Shown in pieces: positions 17,053 through 25,136 of a DNA stretch of 64,000 nt. A program made the position numbers and the translations under genes. Position 1 is the stretch's first letter, and every line of letters starts with the position of its first letter. The DNA is from CAZSDU01 sp964429135 (GTDB lineage Bacteria; Bacteroidota; Bacteroidia; Bacteroidales; FEN-979), in the NCBI GenBank assembly GCA_964429135.1, contig CAYSAU010000002.1, forward strand, positions 186,001 to 250,000. Reading direction: 5' to 3'. Below the pieces are notes generated by a model. That model saw nothing but the letters and a program-made list of their open reading frames with translations, was not told where the DNA came from and ran no database searches.

Positions 17053-17748
17053 ATGAAAGAAAAAAAAGAGATCGTCAGGAAAATGTTTGACGAAATCTCT
17101 CAACATTACGATTTTCTTAATCATTTTTTGTCGTTTGGCATCGACAGGAAATGGAGAAAGGAAATGATCAAAATACTTGCTGTCAGACATCCGGAGAGCA
17201 TCCTTGATGTCGCAACCGGCACTGCTGACCTGGCCATTGCCATGACAGACACTCATCCCCGGAAAATTACCGGGATCGACATTTCCGAAAAAATGCTCAG
17301 GCTGGCAGATGAAAAAATTTCAACAGCAGGTTTTAAAGATCTGATTACTCTGCTTCCTGGAGATGCTGAAGCATTACCGTTTCCTGAGGATACCTTTGAT
17401 GCGGTTACGGTTGCATTCGGAGTGAGAAATTTTGAAAATCTCCGTCTTGGATTAATAGAAATGAAGAGAGTTCTTCATCCGGGCGGGATTCTGCTTATTT
17501 TAGAGTTCTCCCATCCGGCCTCCTTTCCCGTCAAACAGTTTTATCAGGTATATTCCCGGCTGATTATTCCGCTGTTCGGACGACTGATCTCGCACCACTC
17601 TGACGCCTATCAATACCTTCCTGATTCCGTTGCATCCTTTCCTTCCGAAAACAGTTTTATTGCTATGCTTGAGGATCTTGGCCTGAAAAATACCGGAAGA
17701 AAAAGCCTGAGCATGGGAATTGCATCCATCTATTGGGCGGAAAAATAA
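17053..17748 (+). CDS. ubiE: Demethylmenaquinone methyltransferase (UbiE/MenG)
   Basis: A 231-residue SAM-dependent methyltransferase for the last step of menaquinone synthesis. The start is MKEKKEIVRKMFDEISQHYDFLN, matching the UbiE signature. SAM-binding motif I is ILDVATGTADLAIAM with GIDISEKML, and the family block VTVAFGVRNFENLRLGLIEMKRVLHPGG follows. No other quinone genes are nearby. The ATG at 17053 is chosen since the upstream 14 in-frame codons lie within the tsf terminator. porT follows after 46 bases, a pairing often seen in Bacteroidota. Confidence 0.95.
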   Translation: MKEKKEIVRKMFDEISQHYDFLNHFLSFGIDRKWRKEMIKILAVRHPESILDVATGTADLAIAMTDTHPRKITGIDISEKMLRLADEKISTAGFKDLITLLPGDAEALPFPEDTFDAVTVAFGVRNFENLRLGLIEMKRVLHPGGILLILEFSHPASFPVKQFYQVYSRLIIPLFGRLISHHSDAYQYLPDSVASFPSENSFIAMLEDLGLKNTGRKSLSMGIASIYWAEK

Positions 17749-17794
17749 TTTTCTTGAATTTGCGTTATCCTTACACTAAAACCTGCATGATCAC

Positions 17795-18577
17795 TTGAAA
17801 ATTCCGCACTCACTTATCGTTTTTCTTGTATTGATTGCCAGCCTTGTTCCTTTTCAGGGAAGATCTCAGCGCAATGTGGTGTTAAATATGCCTCATTACG
17901 AAGAAGAAACCTTCCATTTTGGATTTGTCCTTGGGGTAAGTCAAAGTTTTGTGACCATTAGACCCATTGCAGACCTTCGCACCCATATATTCGACTCTAC
18001 CTATATTCCGGATATCCTTCCGCTTCCTGATTCAGCCCGGATCCTTTCTATTCAGTCCAGCCCGGTTCCTGGATTCGTGATCAGCATTGTCAGTGATATG
18101 CGCATGGGAGATCATTTTAACCTGCGATTTATTCCCTCCCTGACCTTTGGCGACAGAAGCCTGCTGTACTCCATACAAACTTTCCGTACAACAGATACCC
18201 TGATGCTGAATATTACCAAAAAAATACCCTCTACCTATATCAACTTTCCCATTGAAATTAAATATAAATCAAAACGGTATAATAATTTCCAAGCCTACCT
18301 CATGGGGGGAGTGCAATACACCCTTGACCTGGCCTCCCAGGCAAAAAAACGGGAACAGAAGAACCGTGATCAGAAGATCGTAAAATTTAATCAGAACGAT
18401 TTTTATCTCAGTGCTGGTGTGGGGTTTGATTTTTATAACGAATGGTTTAAAATGGGGATTGAATTGAAAATGATGTATGGCTTTATGGATGTTCTGAAAA
18501 GGGAACATAACCTTTATACTGATTCCATCGATAAGCTGAGTTCGAAAATTTTCCAGCTTTCTTTCACCTTTGAGTAA
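17795..18577 (+). CDS. porT: PorT-family outer-membrane protein of the type IX secretion system
   Basis: A 260-residue protein with a signal peptide (KIPHSLIVFLVLIASLVPFQGRSQ) and a beta-barrel of the PorT type. Visible features are YEEETFHFGFVLGVSQSFVTIRP, PVPGFVISIVSDMRMGDHFNLRFIPSLTFGDRSL, FPIEIKYKSKRYNNFQAYLMGGVQYTLDLASQ and the C-terminal phenylalanine-rich strand ending QLSFTFE. PorT is needed for T9SS function in Porphyromonas gingivalis. The start must be the TTG at 17795: the only nearby upstream ATG (17786) runs into a stop after three codons, and the first internal Met would remove the signal peptide. Confidence 0.88.
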   Translation: MKIPHSLIVFLVLIASLVPFQGRSQRNVVLNMPHYEEETFHFGFVLGVSQSFVTIRPIADLRTHIFDSTYIPDILPLPDSARILSIQSSPVPGFVISIVSDMRMGDHFNLRFIPSLTFGDRSLLYSIQTFRTTDTLMLNITKKIPSTYINFPIEIKYKSKRYNNFQAYLMGGVQYTLDLASQAKKREQKNRDQKIVKFNQNDFYLSAGVGFDFYNEWFKMGIELKMMYGFMDVLKREHNLYTDSIDKLSSKIFQLSFTFE

Positions 18578-18600
18578 TTTCCGGTTCACTTCCTTTTTAT

Positions 18601-18608
18601 TATCTTTG
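18601..18608 (+). promoter_or_regulatory. -7 element of coaD
   Basis: TATCTTTG, an exact TAnnTTTG match, 20 bases before the coaD ATG. The only TTTG upstream (18569-18572) is 28 bases away, outside the usual window, so this is half a promoter. Confidence 0.4.
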
Positions 18609-18628
18609 TTGAATCTAAGAAATCAGAG

Positions 18629-19087
18629 ATGGAAAGGATCGCTGTCTTTCCGGGTTCCTTTGACCCGATTACCCGTGGTCATGAATCCATTATTTTAAGA
18701 GCATTGCCCTTATTTGATAAAATTATTGTGGCCATTGGCGAAAACGCAGAGAAAAGGAATCTTTTTTCCCTTGATCAACGCAACGCTTGGCTCAACACCG
18801 TGTTTAAACATCAGGCAAAGATCGAAGTCAGACAGTATGCCGGTTTGACCATAGATTTCTGCCGCAAAACAGGAGCTGGCTATATTCTGAGGGGTTTACG
18901 CACTTCTGCGGATTTTGAATTTGAACGCGGAATCGGACAGATGAACAAATATATGTTCCCCGAACTGGAAACAGTTTTCTTACTGGCCAATCCTGAATTC
19001 GCCTCCCTGAGTTCTTCAATCGTCAGGGATATTTTACGTAACGGGGGGACAGTTGACCAATTCCTTCCAAATGGGGTTATACTTTAA
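18629..19087 (+). CDS. coaD: Phosphopantetheine adenylyltransferase
   Basis: A 152-residue enzyme for the fourth step of coenzyme A synthesis, 4'-phosphopantetheine plus ATP to dephospho-CoA. The nucleotidyltransferase signature is AVFPGSFDPITRGHESII (T/HxGH form), with VAIGENAEKRNLFSLDQR, ILRGLRTSADFEFERGIGQMNKYM and the SSSIVRDILRNGG stretch. Length is typical. The thioredoxin-fold gene starts 12 bases after it. Confidence 0.96.
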   Translation: MERIAVFPGSFDPITRGHESIILRALPLFDKIIVAIGENAEKRNLFSLDQRNAWLNTVFKHQAKIEVRQYAGLTIDFCRKTGAGYILRGLRTSADFEFERGIGQMNKYMFPELETVFLLANPEFASLSSSIVRDILRNGGTVDQFLPNGVIL

Positions 19088-19099
19088 TTAACATACGCT

Positions 19100-20494
19100 A
19101 TGCATCGACTGATGGTATCCTTGCTCATGGTGATGACTTTTTTTGCTGGTCATGCCAAGACTACTTTCATTTCCGGTGAGTTGCCGGGAGCTGGAGGAAG
19201 AATCATCAGGGTCAGCCGTATGTGCAGCCTGGTCAGCCATTGGACGACCCCTCTGGCAGAAACCACGATCGGGAAAAAGGGAGAATTCAATTTGCAGTTG
19301 GATATCGCTCAGACATGCTGCGCTATCCTATCTGTGGATTGCCATCAAGCTGAATTGTTCCTCGAACCGGGAGCAACCTATGAGATCAGCATTTTAGCCT
19401 TAAATGAAAGAAATGAAAAAGACATCAATCCTTTTTCACACACCCAGAGTCTTGAGATCAGTTTCCTCAATTCGGATCCCGCTGAACTGAACCATGCCAT
19501 CATTGCGTTTAATGAACTTTACGATGGATTTGTCCTGGAACATTTCAACCAGATTTATCAGGAAAGAAACAGGTCCCTGCTTGACACTTTCCGCCTTCGG
19601 ATTGCGAATAAATTTACAGCAGTATCCGACCCGTTTTTTAAAGAATACTGCAAATATAAACTTGCTTCAATTGAACAAGCTGCCATGTCAGGAAGTCATA
19701 CCCAGCTTGCCCGGAAATATTTCTATAAACAAGCAGTGCTGTATAACAACCCGGAATATATGGAGTTTTTTCAAAGTGTCTTTAAAAAATATCTTACTGC
19801 AACTTCCAGGGATTTGAGAAGTACCGACTATAAAGTAATTTTATCAGGAACAGATCCTTATACCGGCCTGATGAAAGTCCTTGGCCGTGATACCCTGCTC
19901 GTGGATATACAGTTCAGGGAACTTCTGATGATTTTTAGTTTACTGGAATTCAGCAATACAAAAGATTATCCCCATCAGGATATTCTCAGAACCTTGCTTT
20001 TAATTCAGCAACAAACGAAATTTCCTGACAATAAACTTCTGGCATGGGATTTGACCCAATTCCTTACCTGGCTAAAACCGGGGACACCGGCAATGGATTT
20101 TAAGCTGACCGATTTAGATGGAAAACAGGTTTCCCTGAGCCAATTCAAGGGCAAACCGATACTGCTCTGGTTTTGGACCACCAATTGCAATGGTTGTCTG
20201 AATGATATGGAACGCTTATTGCCCCTAACGGAACGATTCAGGGATGAGATTACTTTCCTGGCAGTTTCAGCGGATAAATCCTTTCTGACCATGCAGTACT
20301 TTCTGAAACAAAAACAAAATTTTCCTTGGAAATTTCTGCATATAGGAACTTCTGTGGAGGTGCTCATCAACTATAATGTCAGATCCTATCCGCTTTATGT
20401 GCTGATTGACAAGCAAGGGAATATTTTCAGCTATGAGGCGGAAATGCCCGGCGATGGATTCGAGGCATCCATGAAAAAAGTACTCGAAAATTAA
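19100..20494 (+). CDS. Exported TlpA-like thioredoxin-fold protein
   Basis: A 464-residue protein with a signal peptide (HRLMVSLLMVMTFFAGHAK). The N-terminal half looks like the beta-rich DUF4369-type domain found ahead of many Bacteroidota thioredoxins. The C-terminal AhpC/TSA-thioredoxin domain starts near residue 331 (PGTPAMDFKLTDLDGKQVSLSQFKGKPILLWFW) and has the redox pair Cys363-Asn-Gly-Cys366. The cis-Pro lies in NVRSYPLYVLID. It should act in the periplasm as a thiol-disulfide reductase; the partner is unknown. It sits between coaD and secA in the same direction. Confidence 0.85.
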   Translation: MHRLMVSLLMVMTFFAGHAKTTFISGELPGAGGRIIRVSRMCSLVSHWTTPLAETTIGKKGEFNLQLDIAQTCCAILSVDCHQAELFLEPGATYEISILALNERNEKDINPFSHTQSLEISFLNSDPAELNHAIIAFNELYDGFVLEHFNQIYQERNRSLLDTFRLRIANKFTAVSDPFFKEYCKYKLASIEQAAMSGSHTQLARKYFYKQAVLYNNPEYMEFFQSVFKKYLTATSRDLRSTDYKVILSGTDPYTGLMKVLGRDTLLVDIQFRELLMIFSLLEFSNTKDYPHQDILRTLLLIQQQTKFPDNKLLAWDLTQFLTWLKPGTPAMDFKLTDLDGKQVSLSQFKGKPILLWFWTTNCNGCLNDMERLLPLTERFRDEITFLAVSADKSFLTMQYFLKQKQNFPWKFLHIGTSVEVLINYNVRSYPLYVLIDKQGNIFSYEAEMPGDGFEASMKKVLEN

Positions 20495-20539
20495 ATTGAA
20501 AAAAAGATAAACAGGCTTCGCCTGACATAAGGATAAAGT

Positions 20540-23500
20540 ATGATAGATTTTTTTAAAAAAATGCTGGGCAATAAATCCCAGAGGGACATTAAAGCAATTG
20601 ATCCTCAGATTGAAAAGGCATTGGTTGCATACGAAATCATCAAGGAATTGTCGAATGATGAGCTTCGTAACAAAACTTCCGAATTCAAACAAAAAATTCA
20701 GGATTATATTTCGGAAAAGGAAAATGAAATCTCCGCGCTGCGTGCAAACCTGAACAATGATGAAATCGACATTGAAGAGAAGGAAAGATTATACACCCAC
20801 CTGGATCATCTGGAAAAGGAAAGCTATGAGCTGACTCAGGAAGTCCTACATGAAATTTTACCTGAAGCCTTTGCTGTAATGAAAGATACGGCCAGAAGGT
20901 TTTTTGAGAATGAATTTGTGGAAGTCATGGCTACCCAGATGGATCGCGACTTGGCTGCAAAAAAGAACAACGTGGTGATCGAAGGGGACAGGGCAAGATA
21001 CAGTAACTCCTGGATGGCTGGAGGCAACAGAATAAAGTGGGATATGGTTCACTACGACTGTCAGTTGATCGGAGGTGTTGTGCTCCATGAAGGGAAAATA
21101 GCGGAAATGGCAACCGGAGAAGGAAAAACGCTGGTCGCCACTTTACCGGTCTATTTAAATGCTCTTTCCGGGAAAGGAGTACATCTTGTAACCGTTAATG
21201 ATTATCTGGCAAAACGCGACTCCGAATGGATGGGGACCCTTTTCGAATTCCACGGATTGAAAGTTGATTGCATTGATAGACATGAACCCAATTCAGAAGC
21301 AAGACGCAATGCTTACCTGGCTGATATTACGTATGGTACCAACAATGAATTTGGGTTCGATTATCTGCGTGACAATATGACCGGTAACCCGGAAGAACTT
21401 GTGCAAAGGCCCCATAACTATGCCATTGTTGACGAAGTTGATTCTGTGCTGATCGATGATGCCCGTACTCCTCTTATTATCTCTGGTCCGACCCCAAAAG
21501 GAGAAAATCAGCTTTTTGATGACCTGAAACCCAATGTGATCAAGCTGTACACCGCTCAGCGTAACCTCGTTACCAAGCTCCTTTCCGAAGCAAAATCGCT
21601 TTCTGAAGATCCGAATCATTCGGAAAATATGAAACGGGCGGGGGAGCAGTTGCTCAGAGCCCACCATGGATTGCCGAAAAATAAAGCCCTGATCAAATTT
21701 CTCAGTGAACCCGGTATAAGGGCTCTGATGCAAAAAACAGAGAATTTCTACCTTGCTGAGCAAGCTAAAAATATGCACATCATTGATGATGAATTGTTTT
21801 TTGTAATTGATGAAAAGAGCAATACCATAGAACTCCGCGAAAAAGGCATTGACCTGCTGACCGAATCCTATGAAGATCCTACTTTCTATATTTTACCGGA
21901 TATAGGATCGGTAATAGCGGATCTGGAGCGCCAGAAGCTTTCGGATAGAGAAAAAATGGAAAAGAAAGAAGCCATGCTCCGCGATTATGCCATCAAGGCT
22001 GAAAGGGTTCATACAGTCAACCAGTTGATCAAAGCCTATGCCCTGTTCGAGAAAGATGTGGAATATGTCGTGATGGACAACAAAGTCAAGATCGTTGATG
22101 AACAAACCGGTCGAATCCTTGAAGGCAGGAGATACTCTGATGGTTTGCATCAGGCCATTGAAGCCAAAGAAAGCGTAAAAATTGAAGCCGCCACCCAGAC
22201 CTATGCTACGATTACCCTTCAGAATTACTTCCGCATGTATAAGAAACTGGCCGGGATGACCGGTACGGCTGAAACGGAGGCTGGTGAGTTCTGGGATATC
22301 TATAAGCTTGACGTAGTCGTTATTCCAACCAATAAAAGGGTGGTCCGTGACGACCGTGAAGATCTGGTATACAAGACCAAACGCGAAAAATTCAATGCTG
22401 TTATCGATGAAATTGAAAAGCTGGTGAAGGGTGGACGCCCGGTTCTGGTCGGAACGACCTCAGTCGAAACATCTGAATTACTCAGCCGTATGCTGAAACG
22501 GAAAAATATTTCACACAATGTGCTCAATGCAAAGTTACACGCCAGGGAAGCTGATATTGTGGCTGAAGCTGGTCATGCCGGAACCGTGACCATTGCGACC
22601 AATATGGCAGGTCGTGGTACTGACATCAAACTAGGTCCCGGGGTGAAGGAAGCAGGCGGATTGGCCATCATAGGTACCGAGCGTCATGAATCCCGGCGAG
22701 TGGATCGTCAGTTGAGAGGTCGGGCCGGTCGTCAGGGAGATCCGGGAAGTTCGCAGTTTTTCGTTTCCCTTGAAGATGACCTGATGAGGATGTTCGGTTC
22801 GGAACGTATTGCCAAGATCATGGACCGTATGGGCATTGAAGACGGAGAAGTCATTCAGCATTCCATGATCACCAAATCCATCGAGAGGGCACAGAAGAAG
22901 GTGGAAGAAAATAATTTTGGCATCCGTAAGCGCTTGCTGGAGTATGATGATGTAATGAATGTGCAACGTGAAGCGATCTATAAAAAAAGGCATCATGCTT
23001 TATTCGGGGACAGGCTGGCTGTGGATATTTCAAATATGATCTATGATGTATGCGAAACCATCGTTCTCGACCATTACGATAGCCGCGACTTCGAAGGATT
23101 CAAAATGGAATTGATCAAGGAATTTGCGACTGACTCCCCGGTGAATGATAAGGAATTCTCTTCGCTGAATGCTGAGGAGATTGTGGATACTTTGTATACC
23201 CATGTTTACAAACAATATAAACTGAAATGTGAATCCATTGCCCAGCGTACTTTCCCGGTTATCCGCGATGTGTTCGAAAATGATACGCGTTATGAGAATA
23301 TTGGAATTCCAGTAACCGACGGACTGAAATCAATGCAGGTGGTGACCAATCTTCGTAAAGCATATGAGGATAAAGGAAAAGAAGTTGTTCTCTCCATTGA
23401 GAAAGGAATCACCCTCGGTATGATTGATAATGCCTGGAAAGAACACCTTCGTGAAATGGACGATCTTAAACAATCGGTACAAAATGCTGCCTATGAACAG

Positions 23501-23836
23501 AAAGACCCCTTGCTGATTTACAAATTCGAATCTTTTGAACTTTTTAAAACCATGATTCAACGCAACAGCAAGGAGATCTGTTCCTTTCTCATCAAGGCAG
23601 ATGTTCCGATCCAATCCAATAATGTTAAAGAGGCACAGTTGCCCAAACGTACCGATCGCGGGAGGTATAAGGAAGAACGTTCAGACCTTCTGTCACAGGC
23701 TCATGCAAATACTCAGGAGAAATCAAGACCCCAACCCGTAAAAGTTGAAAAAAAAGTTGGACGCAATGATCCCTGTCCCTGTGGAAGTGGAAAAAAATAT
23801 AAGAATTGCCATGGTATGACAGTCAGCCAGAATTAA
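20540..23836 (+). CDS. secA: Preprotein translocase ATPase SecA
   Basis: A 1098-residue motor that drives proteins through SecYEG. Walker A is MATGEGKTLVATLP, and DEVDSVLIDDARTPLIISGP is the DEAD-like Walker B and its surroundings. The second nucleotide-binding fold has GRGTDIKLGPGV, ESRRVDRQLRGRAGRQGDPGSSQF and FGSERIAKIMDRMG. The C-terminus carries the zinc-binding CPCGSGKKYKNCHG. It is longer than the 900 of E. coli because of Bacteroidota insertions, including a Lys/Glu-rich stretch at residues 60-95. It would feed all the exported proteins in this window. pyrH follows after 19 bases. Confidence 0.98.
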   Translation: MIDFFKKMLGNKSQRDIKAIDPQIEKALVAYEIIKELSNDELRNKTSEFKQKIQDYISEKENEISALRANLNNDEIDIEEKERLYTHLDHLEKESYELTQEVLHEILPEAFAVMKDTARRFFENEFVEVMATQMDRDLAAKKNNVVIEGDRARYSNSWMAGGNRIKWDMVHYDCQLIGGVVLHEGKIAEMATGEGKTLVATLPVYLNALSGKGVHLVTVNDYLAKRDSEWMGTLFEFHGLKVDCIDRHEPNSEARRNAYLADITYGTNNEFGFDYLRDNMTGNPEELVQRPHNYAIVDEVDSVLIDDARTPLIISGPTPKGENQLFDDLKPNVIKLYTAQRNLVTKLLSEAKSLSEDPNHSENMKRAGEQLLRAHHGLPKNKALIKFLSEPGIRALMQKTENFYLAEQAKNMHIIDDELFFVIDEKSNTIELREKGIDLLTESYEDPTFYILPDIGSVIADLERQKLSDREKMEKKEAMLRDYAIKAERVHTVNQLIKAYALFEKDVEYVVMDNKVKIVDEQTGRILEGRRYSDGLHQAIEAKESVKIEAATQTYATITLQNYFRMYKKLAGMTGTAETEAGEFWDIYKLDVVVIPTNKRVVRDDREDLVYKTKREKFNAVIDEIEKLVKGGRPVLVGTTSVETSELLSRMLKRKNISHNVLNAKLHAREADIVAEAGHAGTVTIATNMAGRGTDIKLGPGVKEAGGLAIIGTERHESRRVDRQLRGRAGRQGDPGSSQFFVSLEDDLMRMFGSERIAKIMDRMGIEDGEVIQHSMITKSIERAQKKVEENNFGIRKRLLEYDDVMNVQREAIYKKRHHALFGDRLAVDISNMIYDVCETIVLDHYDSRDFEGFKMELIKEFATDSPVNDKEFSSLNAEEIVDTLYTHVYKQYKLKCESIAQRTFPVIRDVFENDTRYENIGIPVTDGLKSMQVVTNLRKAYEDKGKEVVLSIEKGITLGMIDNAWKEHLREMDDLKQSVQNAAYEQKDPLLIYKFESFELFKTMIQRNSKEICSFLIKADVPIQSNNVKEAQLPKRTDRGRYKEERSDLLSQAHANTQEKSRPQPVKVEKKVGRNDPCPCGSGKKYKNCHGMTVSQN

Positions 23837-23855
23837 GGTATTAAATATTAAATAT

Positions 23856-24560
23856 ATGAAGTTCAGCAGGATTTTATTAAAATTATCAGGTGAAGCACTG
23901 CAAGGTTCTCAGGGTTATGGCATTGATTCCCATCGTATGGCAGATTATGCCTCAGAGATCAAATCAGTTGTGGATGCCGGCGTGGAAGTCGCCATCGTCA
24001 TGGGTGGTGGAAATATTTTTCGCGGACTACATGGAAGCAGTGAGGGAATAGACAGGGCTCAAGGGGATTATATGGGAATGCTGGCTACCATCATCAACAG
24101 TATGGCCCTTCAGACGGCCTTAGAGAATATGGGGTTAAAGACCAGGTTATTATCCGGGATAGCCATTGATCCCATTTGCGAAGCCATGAGCCGCCAACGT
24201 GCCATCGAAAACCTGGAAGAAGGCAGGGTGGTGATTATTGCAGGAGGAACCGGAAACCCTTATTTTACGACTGATTCCGCTGCTGCCTTGAGAGCCGTGG
24301 AAGTCAAAGCCGATGCCATGCTGAAAGGAACTCGGGTGGATGGTGTTTTTTCCGAGGATCCTGAAAAAAATTCCACAGCAGAAAAATTTGATGAATTAAG
24401 TTTTGATGAAGCCTATGAAAAAGGTTTGAAAATCATGGATCTTACTGCATTTACATTATGCAGGGACAACCATATGCCCATCATCGTTTTTAACATGAAC
24501 GAGAAGGGTAATCTTGAAAGATTGATCAGGGGTGAGAAAACAGGAACCATTATTAAATAA
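23856..24560 (+). CDS. pyrH: UMP kinase
   Basis: A 234-residue cytoplasmic kinase of the amino-acid kinase fold that makes UDP from UMP. Motifs are RILLKLSGEALQGSQG, VAIVMGGGNIFRG, DYMGMLATIINSMALQ, AGGTGNPYFTTDSAAALRA and LKGTRVDGVFSEDP. Length is normal. It is followed by frr after nine bases, a gene order conserved in many bacteria. Confidence 0.97.
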   Translation: MKFSRILLKLSGEALQGSQGYGIDSHRMADYASEIKSVVDAGVEVAIVMGGGNIFRGLHGSSEGIDRAQGDYMGMLATIINSMALQTALENMGLKTRLLSGIAIDPICEAMSRQRAIENLEEGRVVIIAGGTGNPYFTTDSAAALRAVEVKADAMLKGTRVDGVFSEDPEKNSTAEKFDELSFDEAYEKGLKIMDLTAFTLCRDNHMPIIVFNMNEKGNLERLIRGEKTGTIIK

Positions 24561-24569
24561 TTTATTGCT

Positions 24570-25133
24570 ATGCACGAGGAGATAGAATTTTGTATAGAGG
24601 AAACCAAAGAAGGAATGCTCAATGCAGTTCAACACCTTGAAAAAGAATTCCAGAAACTGAGGGCGGGTAAGGCCAGCGCCCAGATGCTCGAGGGTGTAAA
24701 AATTGATTATTATGGAGTTATGACACCCCTGGATCAGACCGCCAACATCAGCACCCCCGATGCCAGGCAGATTATTGTTCAACCCTGGGATAAAAGTGTA
24801 CTCGGGCTTATCGATAAAGCCATTCAGGCTGCTAACCTTGGGTTCAATCCAAAAAATGAAGGAGAAATCCTCCGCATTATGGTACCCCCCCTGACCGAAG
24901 AACGCCGTCGTGATCTCGTGAAAAAAGCCAGAACTGAAGCTGAAAATGCAAAGATCAGCATCAGGAATATCAGAAGACTGGCCAATGAAAATGCCAAGAG
25001 ATTAAAAAAAGAGGGCGTTCCCGAAGATGAGGTGGACAAACTGGAAGAAGATATTCAGAAACTTACGGACGAGTATATTGCAAGGGTTGATAAAGTTCTT
25101 GAAATCAAGGAAAAAGATATCATGACCGTGTAA
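24570..25133 (+). CDS. frr: Ribosome recycling factor
   Basis: A 187-residue factor that splits the post-termination ribosome together with EF-G. Features are LEKEFQKLRAGKASAQMLEGV, YYGVMTPLDQTANI, IIVQPWDKSVLGLIDKAI, LTEERRRDLVKKARTEAENAKISIRNIRR and the C-terminal helix TDEYIARVDKVLEIKEKDIM. It converges on the GH20 gene with only three bases between the stop codons. Confidence 0.97.
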   Translation: MHEEIEFCIEETKEGMLNAVQHLEKEFQKLRAGKASAQMLEGVKIDYYGVMTPLDQTANISTPDARQIIVQPWDKSVLGLIDKAIQAANLGFNPKNEGEILRIMVPPLTEERRRDLVKKARTEAENAKISIRNIRRLANENAKRLKKEGVPEDEVDKLEEDIQKLTDEYIARVDKVLEIKEKDIMTV

Positions 25134-25136
25134 TTT

